Origin: Alphaproteobacteria bacterium
Lineage (GTDB): Bacteria; Pseudomonadota; Alphaproteobacteria; CAAGCB01; CAG-977
NCBI GenBank assembly: GCA_024413465.1
Contig: JAKSVU010000001.1
Span: 223,820-287,819 of the forward strand
Direction of reading: 5' to 3'
Length of the DNA: 64,000 bases
The position numbers and the translations under genes are program-made. Below are positions 8,573 to 17,667 of the stretch, piece after piece; within the stretch, counting starts at the first letter, position 1; each line of letters begins with the position of its first letter. The notes beneath the pieces were generated by a model. That model searched no databases, had not been told where the DNA came from, and was given only the letters and a program-made list of their open reading frames with translations.

Positions 8573-9247
8573 TTATTTTCCTTGTTTTTTAACTTTTTTA
8601 TTTACATTTTTAGAAACCGATGTTTTTTTTGAAGGTGTTTTTTTCACTATTTGTTTTTTTTCAATATTCTTACCTTCATTTACATTACTTTCTGTTGAAG
8701 AAATTTTGTCAAAAACAATTTTTTTCATATCAATTTTTGGCATTTTTTCATTAATTTTTGATATAGCTTCATCTGTCACATCCAAACCATTATCTATAAA
8801 AAATGCTGAACGGGCATCAATAATAGCATCAAAACCTTTTTCTTTAGCCATTTCTTGAACAACTGGATTAATGGCCTCTTCCTTAAACTTTAATAAAGCA
8901 TCTGTAAATTCACGCTGTAATTTCTGACCAGCATCTTGTGCTCTCTGCTGCAAATTTTGTTCTTTTTTTGCAATCTCATCCATTCTTGAACCTAGCTCTG
9001 CATTTGTTAATGACTTAGAGGCTTCTTTTTCCTGTAATTCTTTTTTTTCTTTGACAATTACTTCAACTTCTTTGTTTAATTCATTATTTAAAGAAGATTT
9101 ATTATCCTCAAATTCCTGCTGTAATCCCTGTAATGCAATAGCTTCATGTGCTAGCCTCTGATCATTAATAAAACCTACTTGCCCTGCGTATACTGGAGAA
9201 GCAACCATCATTACTACAAATAAAATTATCATTTTTTTTATCATCAT
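8573..9247 (-). CDS. skp: OmpH/Skp-family periplasmic chaperone
   Basis: This is a small periplasmic chaperone for unfolded outer-membrane proteins. A signal peptide (MIIKK-like basic start, then ILFVVMMVASPVYA) is followed by QVGFINDQRL, the family start of the mature protein. A long charged coiled coil follows at about residues 40-110. ATG 9247 is chosen because it falls just after the bamA stop and encodes the signal peptide; upstream in-frame codons lie inside bamA. The protein carries an unusual Lys-rich tail of about 35 residues after SSTESNVNEG (KKTPSKKTSVSK and similar), not typical of Skp. It follows bamA, its functional partner in outer-membrane biogenesis. Confidence 0.9.
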   Translation of the reverse strand: MMIKKMIILFVVMMVASPVYAGQVGFINDQRLAHEAIALQGLQQEFEDNKSSLNNELNKEVEVIVKEKKELQEKEASKSLTNAELGSRMDEIAKKEQNLQQRAQDAGQKLQREFTDALLKFKEEAINPVVQEMAKEKGFDAIIDARSAFFIDNGLDVTDEAISKINEKMPKIDMKKIVFDKISSTESNVNEGKNIEKKQIVKKTPSKKTSVSKNVNKKVKKQGK

Positions 9248-9248
9248 A

Positions 9249-11570
9249 TTAGAACCCCGTCCCAAAATTTATACGAAAATATTCTTTATCATCAAAACGT
9301 TCCTTTTTAACAGGAATTGCAAAATCAATATTAATTGGTCCCATTGGTGAGGTCCAAGTTAAACCAACACCTACACTCATTCTCATACTGCTAGAATAAT
9401 CATATCCTTGATCCTTTGATGAAATTTTAGCCTTTAATTTTCTGGCATCCTCATCCGTATCAGGCTTTCCAGCCCAACCAATATCTGTAAAAATTCTTCC
9501 TCTCATACCAAACTCACTTGGAAGTCCTAAAGGAAACATCAATTGTGCACTCGCAACAACTTGCCAATTACCTCCTAAAGAATCTTTTGTATCAGCATCT
9601 CTTGCATTAGCTCCACCAACATCGAATCCTCTCAATCGACCACCACCTAAGAAATAACGATCGTTAAGCCGAACTTCTTCACCACCTAACCCCCAAATAT
9701 ATCCAGCAGAAGATGTTAAATTTAAAACAACTTGATCAACCACTGGCACATAATACCCGACATTAACATCAGATCTAAAAAACTTATTCTCTCCCCCCAA
9801 ACCAGCTAAGTCATTGGAAAAAGAAAAATAATATCCCTCAGTTGGGTTATACTTATTGTCTAAATAATCCCAAAACATTGTTTGAGAAATCATTGAAGTA
9901 ATTGTAGATCCTTCTTGAGACCTAATATAAATTGAAGCATCTTTACTCACGTCTAAAATTCTATCATTTTTCAACGTATATTTTACGGTATGAGACAACT
10001 CCTCACTATACTTCCAACTTAAAGATGTTGAAAATCCCCCCATATCTGTATCATAAGAACTTGTATCCTTATAATTTCTTGTTAAATAAAAAACGTCAAA
10101 TCCTAGGGCTAATTCTCGATCCAAATACCAAGGTTCTACAAAATTGACATCAAACATTGTCTTTTTTTCTGCAACGTTTGCTGTAAAACCCAATATTTTT
10201 CCAGTCCCTCTAAAATTTTTTTCTTGAACAGATAATTCTGCTAAAGCTCCATCATAAGAAGACCAGCCTAAACCAACTTTCAAAGCTCCTGTTGATTTTT
10301 CAGAAATTTCTGTTGTTAAATCAACCCGATCTGCATTTTCATTTACAGGAACGACATCAACATCAATTTTATCAAAATAATCTAAATTTTCTAATCTTTG
10401 TTTAGAACGACGAACTTTTGCTGGAACAAAGGCATCACCTTCTCCAAATCTAAATTCTCGACGAATAACATGATCTTTTGTTCGTGTATTTCCCTTTATA
10501 TTTAATCCATCAACAAACAAATGCTGACCTTCCTTGATATTGTAAACAACATCAACTAACGAATTTTCCACATCTTTTTTATTTTCAACAGATATATCTA
10601 CAAATGGGTACCCCTGTGCTGACACTACAGCAACCAACGTATCAATTGAATTATCTACTTTTAACTGGTTATATAACTTTCCCTTTTGCAAAGTAATTTT
10701 ATCTTGTATACTGTCTGTATCAAAATTTTTCAAAGAGGATTGTATTTCTATTTTATTAACTCTGTACCTTTTTCCCTCTTTCAGCACTATCGCTAAATAA
10801 AAATCTTGCTGATTAGGTGTTAATTCTGCAGAAGATGAAATAACTTCAAAATCTAAATATCCATGTTCAAAGTAAAAACGTTTCAACAATTCTAAATCAT
10901 ATGAAAATCTATCAGCATCATATGTATCCATTTGTGTAAACCAGCGATACCAACGAGCTTCTTTAGAGAGCAATTTTTCCTCTAATTCTACGGAGGAAAA
11001 ATCTCTATTACCTATAAAATCTATTTTTCTAATAAATGCTTGTTTTCCTTCATTAATCTCGAAAACAATATTTAAACGATTTTCACTCAATTCTATAATT
11101 TTAGGATCTACAACAACGGCATATCGGCCAGTTCTTTTATATAAATCTACAATCTTTTTTGTATCATTTAAGATCTTAGCTTTTGTATATCTTTCCCGGT
11201 ATTTCAGTGATAATTCTGATTGAAGTTGCTCTTTTTTTATTTTTTTATTACCCTCAAAAAAAATACCGTTAATTATTGGATTTTCTTCAACTTTTACAAA
11301 TAACATATCTCCTTCATTATCAATAGATACGTTTTTAAAATATCCCGTCGAAAACAAAGATTTCAAAGCTTTATCTTTAATTGATGAATTTAATACCTCA
11401 CCTTCTTTTATACCAAGATAATTTAATATTGTATTATCTTCTATTCCAACAAAACCATTATGTTCAATTTTTATATTATGAACAACCCTAACTTCTTCAG
11501 CAAAAACATCTGCAGAATAAAAAGATATTGCTAATGTAAATACAATTAAACAAAAGCGAAATAGAAACAT
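9249..11570 (-). CDS. bamA: Outer-membrane protein assembly factor BamA
   Basis: This 773-aa Omp85 protein is the core of the machinery that inserts beta-barrel proteins in the outer membrane. An N-terminal signal peptide (FRFCLIVFTLAISFYSADVFA) precedes about five POTRA repeats, recognisable by G-N/F-K-K boundaries such as IFFEGNKKIKKEQL, IDFIGNRDF and LNIKGNTRTKDHVI. The C-terminal half forms the barrel, includes the conserved RGF (GGGRLRGFD), and ends in Phe (NFGTGF), the usual barrel terminus. The gene begins 3 nt after rseP ends and lies directly upstream of skp. Length is typical. Confidence 0.96.
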   Translation of the reverse strand: MFLFRFCLIVFTLAISFYSADVFAEEVRVVHNIKIEHNGFVGIEDNTILNYLGIKEGEVLNSSIKDKALKSLFSTGYFKNVSIDNEGDMLFVKVEENPIINGIFFEGNKKIKKEQLQSELSLKYRERYTKAKILNDTKKIVDLYKRTGRYAVVVDPKIIELSENRLNIVFEINEGKQAFIRKIDFIGNRDFSSVELEEKLLSKEARWYRWFTQMDTYDADRFSYDLELLKRFYFEHGYLDFEVISSSAELTPNQQDFYLAIVLKEGKRYRVNKIEIQSSLKNFDTDSIQDKITLQKGKLYNQLKVDNSIDTLVAVVSAQGYPFVDISVENKKDVENSLVDVVYNIKEGQHLFVDGLNIKGNTRTKDHVIRREFRFGEGDAFVPAKVRRSKQRLENLDYFDKIDVDVVPVNENADRVDLTTEISEKSTGALKVGLGWSSYDGALAELSVQEKNFRGTGKILGFTANVAEKKTMFDVNFVEPWYLDRELALGFDVFYLTRNYKDTSSYDTDMGGFSTSLSWKYSEELSHTVKYTLKNDRILDVSKDASIYIRSQEGSTITSMISQTMFWDYLDNKYNPTEGYYFSFSNDLAGLGGENKFFRSDVNVGYYVPVVDQVVLNLTSSAGYIWGLGGEEVRLNDRYFLGGGRLRGFDVGGANARDADTKDSLGGNWQVVASAQLMFPLGLPSEFGMRGRIFTDIGWAGKPDTDEDARKLKAKISSKDQGYDYSSSMRMSVGVGLTWTSPMGPINIDFAIPVKKERFDDKEYFRINFGTGF

Positions 11571-11573
11571 ATA

Positions 11574-12656
11574 CTACTCCATAAATCTCGCAAACATTCT
11601 AACAATATCATTCCAAGATGTTAAAATCAATAAAAGCAATAATAAAAATAGACCTACATTAGCAGCAATATTTTTTATCACCTCATTTGGTGGCTTTCTA
11701 AAAATCAATTCTATAAAGTAGAAAAATAAATGCCCTCCATCTAATACAGGTATAGGCAATAAATTCAAAAAACCAATACCTACAGACACTTGAACAATAA
11801 ATGATATTAAAGAAATCATACCACCTTTTGCGGCATCTCCAGATGCTTCTGCTATTCCTAATGGACCACGTAATTCTTTTGTTGAACGTTTTCCAGAACA
11901 AATTTTAGATAAAACTTTTGTAGTATCAACAGTCAAATCCCAAACATCATTCAAAGCCAATTTAAAAGCTTCCCATAAATTTAAATCTCTTACATGTTCT
12001 CTTTCTAAAGTAGCTTGAATTCCTAAGACAGCTTCACCTTTTTTTCTTTCTAAATGGGCTTTTATATTTACGTTCTCACCATTTCTTAAAACAAGAATAT
12101 TTAAATCATCTTCAACTAAAATTATACGCTGGATATCTGAAAAAGAATTTACAGGAATATCATTAATCTGCAAGAAACGATCATCTACTTTTAAACCACT
12201 TTTTTCAGCAACAGAAGCTGGTTGTACTGCAGAGATTACAGGCGGAACTTCGAGCATACCACAAAATCTGAACAATCCTGTTAATAATACTATTCCTAAA
12301 ATATAGTTCATCAAAGGACCTGCGAAAACTATCACTGCTCTTTTCCATAATTTTTGAAAAGGGAATGCTTCTTTTTTTTCTTCTTCACTTAAATTTTCAA
12401 GATTTTGATCTTCTTTTGAACTTGTTGGATCTGCATCACCAAACATTCGAACATATCCACCGAATGGTATACAACATACCTTTATTTCCGTTCCATATTT
12501 GTCCCTTTTAGACCACAAGATCTTGCCAAACCCCATTGAAAATTCTAGCACACGAACTCCACATAATCTAGCAGCTTTAAAATGTCCATATTCATGAACA
12601 ATAACAACTACAGATAAAACAAATAAAAAAGAAAAAAAATACATACAGGTTATCAT
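11574..12656 (-). CDS. rseP: Site-2 zinc protease RseP
   Basis: This is a 360-aa intramembrane metalloprotease that cuts anti-sigma factors and remnant signal peptides. The catalytic HEYGH is at residues 21-25 in the first membrane helix, and the second zinc motif lies in LLPIPVLDGGH in the penultimate helix. At least three hydrophobic segments are visible. There is one PDZ-like domain (SAVQPASVAEKSGLKVDDRF), whereas E. coli RseP has two. The start overlaps the dxr stop as TAATG; a second Met at residue 5 is an alternative. The neighbour order dxr-rseP-bamA is standard. Confidence 0.94.
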   Translation of the reverse strand: MITCMYFFSFLFVLSVVVIVHEYGHFKAARLCGVRVLEFSMGFGKILWSKRDKYGTEIKVCCIPFGGYVRMFGDADPTSSKEDQNLENLSEEEKKEAFPFQKLWKRAVIVFAGPLMNYILGIVLLTGLFRFCGMLEVPPVISAVQPASVAEKSGLKVDDRFLQINDIPVNSFSDIQRIILVEDDLNILVLRNGENVNIKAHLERKKGEAVLGIQATLEREHVRDLNLWEAFKLALNDVWDLTVDTTKVLSKICSGKRSTKELRGPLGIAEASGDAAKGGMISLISFIVQVSVGIGFLNLLPIPVLDGGHLFFYFIELIFRKPPNEVIKNIAANVGLFLLLLLLILTSWNDIVRMFARFME

Positions 12657-13810
12657 TATTTAAAACTCTCAATCAATTCTTTTGTTTTTAAACGAGTTTC
12701 TTGATCAACTGCTATTACTTCAGAAATATTTGTTAATCTACTAAAATGAGATTTTTCTAAAATTAGTTCAACAATTTTCACAATATCTAAAAAACCAATT
12801 TTTTTATTCAAAAAAGCACCTACTGCAATTTCATTTGCAGCATTCATTATACATGTTGCTGTTTGACCTTTCTGTAAAGCTTCCTTTGCAACGCGTAAAG
12901 CTGGGAATTTTTTTTCATCGGGATGCATAAAAGTTAAACCTGACAATGTAGTTAAATCTAATCTATTCGTTGGAGATTCAATTCTCTTTGGCCAACCTAA
13001 TGCATATGCAATCGGAGTTCTCATATCTGGATTTCCCATATGAGCCAACACAGAACCATCTACATACCCAACAGCACTATGTACAATTGATTGCGGATGG
13101 ACTAATACTTCAATTTTTTCGACACCATATCCAAACAAATGATATGCTTCTATAATTTCCAAACCTTTATTCATCATTGTTGCTGAATCAACTGAAATTT
13201 TAGCCCCCATACTCCAGTTTGGATGAGCTACAGCTTGTTCTGGAGTAACACTTTTCATAAATTCAACAGATTTTTCTCTAAAAGGCCCTCCTGATGCTGT
13301 CAACAATATTCTATCTACAGCATGTCTTTGATCATTTTCTAATGTTTGGAAAATAGCACTATGTTCTGAATCTACTGGAACCAAAGTTGTATTATTTTCT
13401 TTGATTGCCTTCATAACAATCTCACCAGCACATACCAACGTTTCTTTATTTGCTAAGGCAAGAGTTTTTCCTCGTTCTACAACAGCCATTGTTGGAATTA
13501 ACCCTGCAGCACCTACTATTGAGGACATTGTCCAATCTGCATCTAGAGTTGCAGCATTTTTAACAGCTTCATCACCAGCTTCGACATCAATTTTAGCACC
13601 AAACAATAGATCTTTCAGCTCTTTATACTTAGTTTTATTTGCAGTTACTACCATTTTTGCATTTAATAACTTAGCCTGTTCTGCTAGAAGTTCTACATTT
13701 TGATTTCCCGTTAAAGCAACAACAGAATAAAGATTAGGATATCTTCTTATTATATCAACTGTATTTTTTCCAATTGATCCTGTAGATCCTAAAATAGAAA
13801 TTGTTTTCAT
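12656..13810 (-). CDS. dxr: 1-deoxy-D-xylulose-5-phosphate reductoisomerase
   Basis: This 384-aa enzyme converts DXP to 2-C-methyl-D-erythritol 4-phosphate with NADPH, the committed step of the MEP isoprenoid pathway. The NADPH site is SILGSTGSIGKNT at the N-terminus. Metal and substrate residues appear in VPVDSEHSAIFQ, LTASGGPFR and MNKGLEIIEAYHLF. It shares a TAATG overlap with cdsA, with AGGAG 7 nt upstream of the start. Its product feeds isoprenyl diphosphates to UppS, encoded two genes upstream. Length and motifs are normal. Confidence 0.97.
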   Translation of the reverse strand: MKTISILGSTGSIGKNTVDIIRRYPNLYSVVALTGNQNVELLAEQAKLLNAKMVVTANKTKYKELKDLLFGAKIDVEAGDEAVKNAATLDADWTMSSIVGAAGLIPTMAVVERGKTLALANKETLVCAGEIVMKAIKENNTTLVPVDSEHSAIFQTLENDQRHAVDRILLTASGGPFREKSVEFMKSVTPEQAVAHPNWSMGAKISVDSATMMNKGLEIIEAYHLFGYGVEKIEVLVHPQSIVHSAVGYVDGSVLAHMGNPDMRTPIAYALGWPKRIESPTNRLDLTTLSGLTFMHPDEKKFPALRVAKEALQKGQTATCIMNAANEIAVGAFLNKKIGFLDIVKIVELILEKSHFSRLTNISEVIAVDQETRLKTKELIESFK

Positions 13811-14598
13811 TAATCAACTCCTAACATTACAAAAGAAGCAAAAAATATCTCTAAAAGTACTACGAATGGTGATACAAACATCAAAGCATCTAATCTATCA
13901 AAAATCCCCCCATGACCAGGAATCAAGTTAGATGAATCTTTTACATTTAAAAATCTTTTTATTGCAGATTCAAATAAGTCTCCAAATTGAGATACAGCTC
14001 CCAAAACACCAGCTAAAATTGCACTAAACAAATTAAATTCTTGAGATGTTAAATAAGTAAATAAATACCCCCACAATGCAGCACAAACAATTCCACCAAA
14101 AAAACCTGCCCATGTTTTTTTGGGACTTATCTTAGGACATAATTTAGGACCACCAATTGTTTTTCCAAAAATATATGCACCAGTATCCATTAAACAAACC
14201 AAACCAAACAACCAAAACATATCCAAAAAACCACCATTATGTAGAATATATACCATTGATACAGCTGGATATGCTGTATAAATCATCCCAAAGGAATATA
14301 ATTTTTTATGTGGCAAGTTGTTTTTATTACATAAATAATAAAAAACAAACATCATTAGAATTGGTAAAATTAACGCAAAGATTGGAATGTAATCTAATAC
14401 AAAAATTGAAATAATTCCTGCAGATGCCATTATCATTCCATAGACAGAAAAACGCTTTAAGACAAGTTGTTCCCATTCCCAGCCCATAATAGTTATGATG
14501 CAAGCGATTAAAACTTCAAACCAAGGGGTTTCAAAATACATTGCCAATATTGGCAATGGTAGCAAAATCAACGCAGATAAAATCCTTTGTTTTAACAT
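13810..14598 (-). CDS. cdsA: Phosphatidate cytidylyltransferase
   Basis: This integral membrane enzyme makes CDP-diacylglycerol from phosphatidate and CTP for phospholipid synthesis. Seven or so hydrophobic segments are visible. The C-terminal CdsA signature region includes GDLFESAIKRFLNVKDSS and PGHGGIFDRLDALMF, with the expected Asp residues. The frame is open to 14628, but ATG 14598 has a TGGAG site 8 nt upstream and encodes MLKQRILSALILLPLP, the usual family start. The resulting protein is about 262 aa. It lies 16 nt after uppS. Confidence 0.95.
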   Translation of the reverse strand: MLKQRILSALILLPLPILAMYFETPWFEVLIACIITIMGWEWEQLVLKRFSVYGMIMASAGIISIFVLDYIPIFALILPILMMFVFYYLCNKNNLPHKKLYSFGMIYTAYPAVSMVYILHNGGFLDMFWLFGLVCLMDTGAYIFGKTIGGPKLCPKISPKKTWAGFFGGIVCAALWGYLFTYLTSQEFNLFSAILAGVLGAVSQFGDLFESAIKRFLNVKDSSNLIPGHGGIFDRLDALMFVSPFVVLLEIFFASFVMLGVD

Positions 14599-14614
14599 AA
14601 TAAAAACTCCATTT

Positions 14615-15319
14615 TTAAACTTTTCCAAAGCGACGTTGTCGTTTGTTAAAAATATCCAAAGCTTCTTCTAAATCTTTTTTTTCAAAATCTGGCCACATTT
14701 TCGGTAAAAAAACAAACTCTGAATAAGCTAATTGCCATAATAAAAAATTGCTAATTCTTTGCTCACCACTCGTTCTAATTAATAAATCTGGATCTGGTAT
14801 ATTGGGCAAATACAAATTTTCCCTTACAGTATCTTCTGTTATGCTATCAGCATCAATTCCAGATTTTACAATTTTTTTTATAGCATCTACCAATTCACTT
14901 TTTCCACTATAACTGAGTGCAAACATCACACGAAGTTTTTCATCAGATTGTGGAATATTTTCTTGTTCGATATTTTTAATTTTTTGCTGTAAATTTTTAG
15001 GCAACCTAGCTAGCTGACCAATAAAAGATAAATTTATTTTTTTTGATCGATATTTTTCTGGCTCCTCATCCAAAAAACGATTTAACATATCAAGCAAATC
15101 ATCAACTTCACCTTTTGGTCTAGACCAGTTTTCAATGGAAAAACAAAATAACGTTAGATACTTAATACCTCTCTCCAGCACTCCATCAACAAGATTCGCT
15201 ACAGCATCTACTCCTTTTTTATGACCAGCAGAACGGGACAACCCTTTCTGTGTTGCCCAACGACCATTTCCATCCATTATAACTGCTAGATGTTGAACTT
15301 TTTGAATATAATTATTCAT
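14615..15319 (-). CDS. uppS: Isoprenyl transferase (undecaprenyl diphosphate synthase)
   Basis: This 234-aa cis-prenyltransferase builds undecaprenyl diphosphate, the lipid carrier for peptidoglycan and surface polysaccharide precursors. The catalytic start HLAVIMDGNGRWA contains the Mg-binding Asp. FCFSIENWSRP and the C-terminal DLLIRTSGEQRISNFLLW are family signatures. The start overlaps the frr stop as TAATG. Length is slightly short compared with about 250 aa in E. coli but no motif is missing. It supplies the carrier used by MraY and MurG, encoded elsewhere in this window. Confidence 0.96.
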   Translation of the reverse strand: MNNYIQKVQHLAVIMDGNGRWATQKGLSRSAGHKKGVDAVANLVDGVLERGIKYLTLFCFSIENWSRPKGEVDDLLDMLNRFLDEEPEKYRSKKINLSFIGQLARLPKNLQQKIKNIEQENIPQSDEKLRVMFALSYSGKSELVDAIKKIVKSGIDADSITEDTVRENLYLPNIPDPDLLIRTSGEQRISNFLLWQLAYSEFVFLPKMWPDFEKKDLEEALDIFNKRQRRFGKV

Positions 15320-15882
15320 TAAACTTGTTTAATTTCTATTTCTTTTGTTTTTAAAGCTTCATCTACCGTTTTAACAGCAGCATCTGTAATACTTTGAATA
15401 TCTGCTTCAAACTTCTTCTGTTCATCTTCTGAAATTTCAGAAGATGACTTCATTTTTTTAATTACATCCATCGCATCTCTACGAATGTTACGAATTGCAA
15501 CTCTTGCATTTTCCGTATACTTTCCAGCCACCTTCGTCAATTCAACTCGTCTTTCTTCAGTTAACGCTGGAATTGGAACTCTGATAGAAATTCCATCATT
15601 AACCGGATTTACACCAATTGGAGATTCTCTAATTGCCTTTTCAACAGCTTTTAACAAACTTTTGTCCCAAACTTGAACACTTAATAATCTCGCTTCAGGA
15701 ACACTAACGTTAGCAACTTGATTTAAAGGAGTCAAAGCACCATAAGCTTCAACTTTAATACCATCTAATAAAGCTGTAGAAGCACGTCCCGTTCTTAATC
15801 CAGAAAAATCTTTTTTTAAAGCTTCTACTGTTTTATCCATCTTTTCCTTCGAGGATTGTTTTAATTCTGAAAATGTCGTCAT
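15319..15882 (-). CDS. frr: Ribosome recycling factor
   Basis: The 187-aa protein splits post-termination ribosomes together with EF-G. It has the expected two-domain pattern: helical domain residues at both ends and a beta domain in the middle. FSGLRTGRASTALLD, the VNPVNDGISIRVPIPALTEERR region and the C-terminal RRDAMD segment match RRF. It lies 3 nt after pyrH, a gene pair conserved in most bacteria, and its stop overlaps the uppS start. Confidence 0.97.
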   Translation of the reverse strand: MTTFSELKQSSKEKMDKTVEALKKDFSGLRTGRASTALLDGIKVEAYGALTPLNQVANVSVPEARLLSVQVWDKSLLKAVEKAIRESPIGVNPVNDGISIRVPIPALTEERRVELTKVAGKYTENARVAIRNIRRDAMDVIKKMKSSSEISEDEQKKFEADIQSITDAAVKTVDEALKTKEIEIKQV

Positions 15883-15885
15883 TTT

Positions 15886-16599
15886 TTATTCCTTACTATT
15901 AGTAATTTCCGTATAAATTCCCTTACCATCCATTACATTTGCCAAAGCACCCTTTTCATGCATAGAAAAAACAACTATTGATAAATTGTTTTCTCTTGCC
16001 AAGGCAATTGCTGTAGCATCCATAACTTTCAGCTTCTTTATTAATACTTCATCAAATGATACTTTGTCAAAGCGAATAGCATTTTTATCTTTTTTTGGAT
16101 CTGAAGAATATACACCATCCACCTGTGTTGCCTTAAAAATAGCATCACATTTCATTTCTACAGCTCTTAATGCCGCCCCAGTATCTGTTGTAAAATAAGG
16201 ATTTCCTGTTCCTGCGGAAAAAATAACCACTTTTTTATCTTGTATTGCCTTTATAGCTTTTTCCTGAACAAATGTTTCACAAATTTGAGGCATGGATAAT
16301 GCTGAAAATACTACTGCTGGAACTCCGATTCGATTCAAAGAATCTTGCATTGCCAAAGAATTGATAACTGTTGCCAACATTCCCATATGATCACCTTTTA
16401 CACGATCCATACCACCAGCAGCTCCAGATAAACCTCTAAAAATATTTCCCCCACCTATGACTATACAAATTTCAAATCCTTTATCATACGCTTTTTTTAT
16501 TTCAATTGCTGTATTTTTAAGAATTTCTTCATCTAAACCAAAAGGCTTATTTCCCATAAGTCCTTCACCAGACAACTTTAATAATATTCTTTTGAACAT
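15886..16599 (-). CDS. pyrH: UMP kinase
   Basis: This 237-aa member of the amino-acid kinase fold phosphorylates UMP to UDP. KRILLKLSGEGLMG at the start and VIGGGNIFRGL form the phosphate-binding loops; TGAALRAVEM and the C-terminal DATAIALARENNLSIVVF segment complete the nucleotide site. It begins after a strong hairpin that follows tsf, so its expression probably depends on readthrough or an unseen promoter. Upstream neighbours are the translation genes tsf and rpsB. Confidence 0.96.
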   Translation of the reverse strand: MFKRILLKLSGEGLMGNKPFGLDEEILKNTAIEIKKAYDKGFEICIVIGGGNIFRGLSGAAGGMDRVKGDHMGMLATVINSLAMQDSLNRIGVPAVVFSALSMPQICETFVQEKAIKAIQDKKVVIFSAGTGNPYFTTDTGAALRAVEMKCDAIFKATQVDGVYSSDPKKDKNAIRFDKVSFDEVLIKKLKVMDATAIALARENNLSIVVFSMHEKGALANVMDGKGIYTEITNSKE

Positions 16600-16611
16600 T
16601 TTTTTATCCTA

Positions 16612-16643
16612 TAAAAAAATGGCGGTCAAAATAAACCGCCATT
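16612..16643 (-). terminator. Rho-independent terminator or attenuator after tsf
   Basis: Read on the minus strand, a 9-bp stem AATGGCGGT/ACCGCCATT with an 8-nt loop is followed immediately by seven T. This is a textbook intrinsic terminator. It lies 7 nt after the tsf stop and about 12 nt before pyrH, so it probably limits readthrough into the downstream 12-gene run. Confidence 0.85.
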
Positions 16644-16650
16644 ATAAAAT

Positions 16651-17592
16651 TTATTTACCTGCGGCTGCAGCAACCTCAGCAGCAAAATCTTCTTGTTTTT
16701 TCTCGATACCTTCACCCAATGAGAAACGAATAAACGATTTTAATTCTACTGGAGCTCCAATTTCCTTAGAAGCCTCTTTAATAACATCCTTTATTTGTTT
16801 TTTATCATCCATAATATAAAACTGTTCATTTAATACAACAGACTCATGGAACTTACGAATTTTTCCAATCATTTTTTTATCGATAATATCTGCTGGAGTT
16901 TGCTTGCCTTTTTGCTTATCTTCTTCTGCAATTTGATCACGAACAACTGCTTTTTCACGTTCTTCCATATCTACTGGAACATCTACAATATTCAAGCAGA
17001 CTGGCGCAGAAGCAGCGACATGCATAGCTAAATTTTTACCTAATGCAGATAATTTTTCTTTATCTCCTGTAGATTCTAACGCAACTATCGCTCCGATCTT
17101 ACCAATACCAGCTGAAATTGCAGAATGCATATATCCAACCACAATACCATTATCTACGCCAATTTTTTTACAACGACGTAAATTCATATTTTCACCAATT
17201 TTAGCAATAAGATCTGTTAATGCACCTTGAACATCTTTTCCATTTTCAAATGGCATCTTCTTCAAATCTTCGACTTCACCATTACCTGATAAAGCAATAT
17301 CCGCAACTTTTCCAACATAATTTTGGAACAATTCATTTTTTGAAACAAAATCTGTTTCAGAATTTACTTCTATTGCAACACCTTCTTTATCAGAAACCTT
17401 TATAGCTACTAAACCTTGAGCAGCAACTCTTCCTGCCTTTTTAGCAGCAGTTGCTAATCCTTTTTTACGTAACCAATCGACAGCAGCCTCTATATTTCCA
17501 TCTGTTTCTGACAATGCTTTTTTGCAATCCATCATTCCAGCGCCTGTTTTTTCGCGCAATTCTTTAACGGTAGCAGCTGTAATTTGAGCCAT
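16651..17592 (-). CDS. tsf: Translation elongation factor Ts
   Basis: This 313-aa guanine-nucleotide exchange factor for EF-Tu has the N-terminal UBA-like domain ITAATVKELREKTGAGMMDC and the invariant EF-Tu contact region VAIEVNSETDFVSKNE. The rest of the core is present, ending in an Ala/Glu-rich tail. The gene follows rpsB, from which it is separated by a GC-rich hairpin, and precedes a terminator. The rpsB-tsf pair is standard. Length is close to that of other alphaproteobacterial EF-Ts proteins. Confidence 0.97.
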   Translation of the reverse strand: MAQITAATVKELREKTGAGMMDCKKALSETDGNIEAAVDWLRKKGLATAAKKAGRVAAQGLVAIKVSDKEGVAIEVNSETDFVSKNELFQNYVGKVADIALSGNGEVEDLKKMPFENGKDVQGALTDLIAKIGENMNLRRCKKIGVDNGIVVGYMHSAISAGIGKIGAIVALESTGDKEKLSALGKNLAMHVAASAPVCLNIVDVPVDMEEREKAVVRDQIAEEDKQKGKQTPADIIDKKMIGKIRKFHESVVLNEQFYIMDDKKQIKDVIKEASKEIGAPVELKSFIRFSLGEGIEKKQEDFAAEVAAAAGK

Positions 17593-17618
17593 TTTAATTT
17601 ATTCCTTTCTTTTTATAA

Positions 17619-17650
17619 AAGCAGAGGCGGTGTATTTATTCCACCGCCCC
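17619..17650 (-). terminator. Intercistronic hairpin between rpsB and tsf, possible attenuator
   Basis: On the minus strand GGCGGTG and CACCGCC pair across a 9-nt A/T-rich loop at 17626-17648, followed by TCTGCTTTT. The T-tract is interrupted, so it may be a weak terminator, an mRNA-stabilising end or an attenuator that lowers tsf relative to rpsB. The core GGCGGT/ACCGCC is the same as in the hairpin after tsf. Confidence 0.6.
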
Positions 17651-17667
17651 TTTTATTTAAACATAAC

